Made by a program: the position numbers and the translations under genes. A stretch of DNA of 31,696 nt from an uncultured Eubacteriales bacterium (GTDB lineage Bacteria > Bacillota > Clostridia > Oscillospirales > CAG-272), in contig URAP01000020.1 of assembly GCA_900545935.1 (NCBI GenBank), positions 1-31,696 of the forward strand, read 5' to 3'. This document shows, one piece after another, positions 31,694 through 31,696 of this stretch. Below the pieces are notes generated by a model. The model made no database searches. It saw only the letters and a program-made list of their open reading frames with translations, and had not been told where the DNA came from. Each line of letters opens with the position of its first letter. Positions within the stretch are counted from its first letter, which is position 1.

Positions 31694-31696
31694 ACG

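Noticed and set aside
1..31696. tRNA, rRNA, prophage genes or intact insertion sequences
   Set aside because: No tRNA T-loop and acceptor-stem pattern, rRNA segment, transposase motif or phage structural gene was found on either strand by reading.

Overview
The window looks like chromosomal DNA of a GC-rich gut-type Clostridia (Oscillospiraceae/Ruminococcaceae-like). The evidence is Firmicute AGGAGG ribosome-binding sites, near-consensus sigma-A promoters, a DUF1934 protein, a dockerin-like Ca-binding repeat, a Cthe_2159-type beta-helix protein, a VTC/DUF4956 pair, and a purine pathway that uses a PurO-type IMP cyclohydrolase plus a stand-alone AICAR formyltransferase. Assignment to a named species is not possible from sequence reading alone.

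Left arm (1-9325, all minus strand). The order of transcription is rnr (RNase R with a very long Lys-rich N-terminal extension), a DUF1934 protein, an M18 aminopeptidase, a YbaK-type deacylase, purB and purA. A copy of an interspersed palindromic repeat lies just beyond the purA stop.

Centre (9413-15920, plus strand). A strong promoter drives rlmD (23S rRNA uridine methyltransferase). Then comes an AT-rich, probably acquired gene with duplicated zinc-finger modules and a Vsr/PD-(D/E)XK-like nuclease end, a Dabb-domain protein, and a GT4 glycosyltransferase with an excellent terminator. About 0.8 kb of AT-rich non-coding DNA follows, then a secreted protein with a single dockerin-like repeat. 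A bidirectional terminator separates this from the next block.

Two-component and cell-surface block (15991-24576, minus strand). Two OmpR-family regulator/kinase pairs lie head to tail. The first is PhoP/PhoR-like. The second has its own near-consensus promoter and sits immediately downstream of a three-gene operon: VTC polyphosphate-polymerase-type protein, DUF4956 membrane protein, and a large C-terminally anchored Cthe_2159-like beta-helix surface protein.

Right arm (24701-31504, plus strand). A consensus promoter, a ZTP (pfl) riboswitch and an overlapping intrinsic terminator control purE-purC-purF-purM-purN-purO-AICAR formyltransferase. With purA and purB at the left end, the window encodes AIR carboxylation (PurE), SAICAR synthesis, the first committed step, AIR synthesis, GAR formylation, both last steps to IMP, and the IMP-to-AMP branch. 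purD, purL and purK are not in the window. A second copy of the left-end repeat lies downstream of the last pur gene, in the same orientation relative to the gene before it.

The most interesting points are the split PurH, the ZTP riboswitch with its terminator, the VTC/DUF4956/beta-helix operon with neighbouring regulators and an 11-bp-periodic operator candidate, the nuclease-like insertion gene, the pentapeptide minisatellite in RNase R, and the composite repeat at both window ends.
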